From Bacteroidota bacterium (GTDB lineage: Bacteria > Bacteroidota > Bacteroidia > NORP154), in NCBI GenBank assembly GCA_002401055.1, contig NVRZ01000046.1, positions 1 to 15,881 on the forward strand: DNA of 15,881 bases. Reading direction: 5' to 3'. Made by a program: the position numbers and the translations under genes. Below are positions 15,198 through 15,881 of this stretch, piece by piece. Within the stretch, counting starts at the first letter, position 1, and the number at the start of each line of letters is the position of its first letter. The notes below the pieces were generated by a model. It was not told the DNA's origin, ran no database searches, and saw only the letters and a list, made by a program, of their open reading frames with translations.

Positions 15198-15881
15198 GAC
15201 AAAACCTCATCCAGAGCTGAGGTCATAATTTGGGCGGTGCGTTCTATATCTTCATTGCTGTGTGCTGCTGATACGAACCCCACCTCATAGCCTGATGGCC
15301 CCAGGTAGATGCCATGCTCGAGAAGATAATTGTAGAACAAATTAAATGTTTCCATTCCGCACAAGTCAATATCACCAGCACTTTGAATATTCTCTTTATC
15401 ACTAAAGGATATCCAAAATATAGACCCAAAGGTGTAGAGTTTAAACTTATAGCCTTTCCTGTTAACGTGGTCCATAATACTTCGCTGAAGCATCTTCGTT
15501 TTTTCTTCAAGACCTTCGTAAAAACCCGGTGTCAGACAAGCATGTAGCTGGGCAATTCCGGCGGCCATTGCCACGGGATTTCCTGATAGTGTTCCTGCCT
15601 GATACACATCACCCTCAGGCGAGATTTTCTTCATTATATCTGAACTCGAACCATAAGCGCCCACGGGCAATCCACCCCCGATAATCTTACCATAAGTAAT
15701 GATGTCTGGTCTAATATTGTAGTATTTTGCTGCTCCTTCAAATCCAACCCTAAATCCAGAAATTACCTCATCAAATATCAACAAAGCGTTATTATTTGAA
15801 GTGATGTCCCTTAAAAACTCCAGATAAGAAGGGTCTTGTATTAACAAACCGTTGTTGGCAGGAATCGGTTCAATTATAATG
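15194..15881 (-). CDS. hemL: Glutamate-1-semialdehyde 2,1-aminomutase, N-terminus cut by window edge
   Basis: Makes 5-aminolaevulinate from glutamate-1-semialdehyde in the C5 pathway to haem and other tetrapyrroles; a PLP enzyme of aminotransferase class III, cytoplasmic. About 228 of the usual 420-430 residues are visible. The edge codons read IIIEPIPANNGL, continuous with LIQDPSYLEF. Family motifs follow: ALLIFDEVISGFRVG with the cofactor aspartate, ITYGKIIGGGLPVGAYGS with the Schiff-base lysine encoded at 15686-15688, and YQAGTLSGNPVAMAAG. The YGKIIGGGLPVGAYG and GTLSGNP wording points to HemL more than to other class III enzymes. A TTG at 15845-15847 is internal and not a start. The stop overlaps the methyltransferase start as ATGA. 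Confidence 0.93.
   Translation of the reverse strand, partial: IIIEPIPANNGLLIQDPSYLEFLRDITSNNNALLIFDEVISGFRVGFEGAAKYYNIRPDIITYGKIIGGGLPVGAYGSSSDIMKKISPEGDVYQAGTLSGNPVAMAAGIAQLHACLTPGFYEGLEEKTKMLQRSIMDHVNRKGYKFKLYTFGSIFWISFSDKENIQSAGDIDLCGMETFNLFYNYLLEHGIYLGPSGYEVGFVSAAHSNEDIERTAQIMTSALDEVLS

Noticed and set aside
13022..15881. The block around the UbiA-like protein, methyltransferase and hemL as a new quinone or porphyrin pathway
   Set aside because: The plus-strand pair and the minus-strand pair are separate convergent units; only the hemL-methyltransferase coupling is direct, and no substrate evidence exists.

Overview
The window is a stretch of Bacteroidota chromosome. The evidence is a cell-surface protein with a type A Por (type IX) secretion sorting domain and SprB repeats, starts without Shine-Dalgarno sequences, and promoter elements of the Bacteroidota form TTTG-N19-TAnnTTTG. 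The DNA is moderately AT-rich. Genus cannot be settled from these data. No rRNA, tRNA, CRISPR array, insertion sequence, integrase or prophage gene was seen, and no stretch longer than 300 bases lacks a gene. Most of the window looks like ordinary chromosome.

Layout. 1-2882 (minus strand): a SprT-like zinc protein, a PLP aminotransferase and manC (mannose-1-phosphate guanylyltransferase, running off the left edge). 2987-3490 (plus): a ferritin with a complete ferroxidase centre, convergent with a 60-residue lipoprotein gene at 3503-3685. 3780-5287 (plus): a two-gene mlaE-mlaF lipid ABC transporter with an ATGA overlap and no MCE-domain partner nearby. 5395-9862 (minus): a 1422-residue secreted surface protein with its own promoter and a strong intrinsic terminator. 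9994-12867 (minus): gcvP, the glycine decarboxylase of the glycine cleavage system. 13022-14534 (plus): a membrane protein of unknown function and a UbiA-like integral membrane protein. 14523-15881 (minus): a class I methyltransferase coupled by ATGA overlap to the end of hemL (tetrapyrrole synthesis), which runs off the right edge.

How the genes fit together. Several encode envelope functions: nucleotide-sugar supply for surface polysaccharide (ManC), lipid transport (MlaE/MlaF), a small lipoprotein and a large secreted adhesin-like protein. Ferritin and HemL both touch iron or haem metabolism but sit in separate transcription units, so no shared regulation is claimed.

The points most worth a second look are: a jelly-roll adhesin-type domain inserted inside one SprB repeat, between that repeat's two cysteines; a near-consensus promoter for the giant surface protein whose -33 box lies in the loop of an inverted repeat; a SprT-like gene with no ATG, GTG or TTG in the region where its conserved N-terminus begins; and a UbiA-like protein that keeps only the second Asp-rich motif. 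No convincing new multi-gene system was found.
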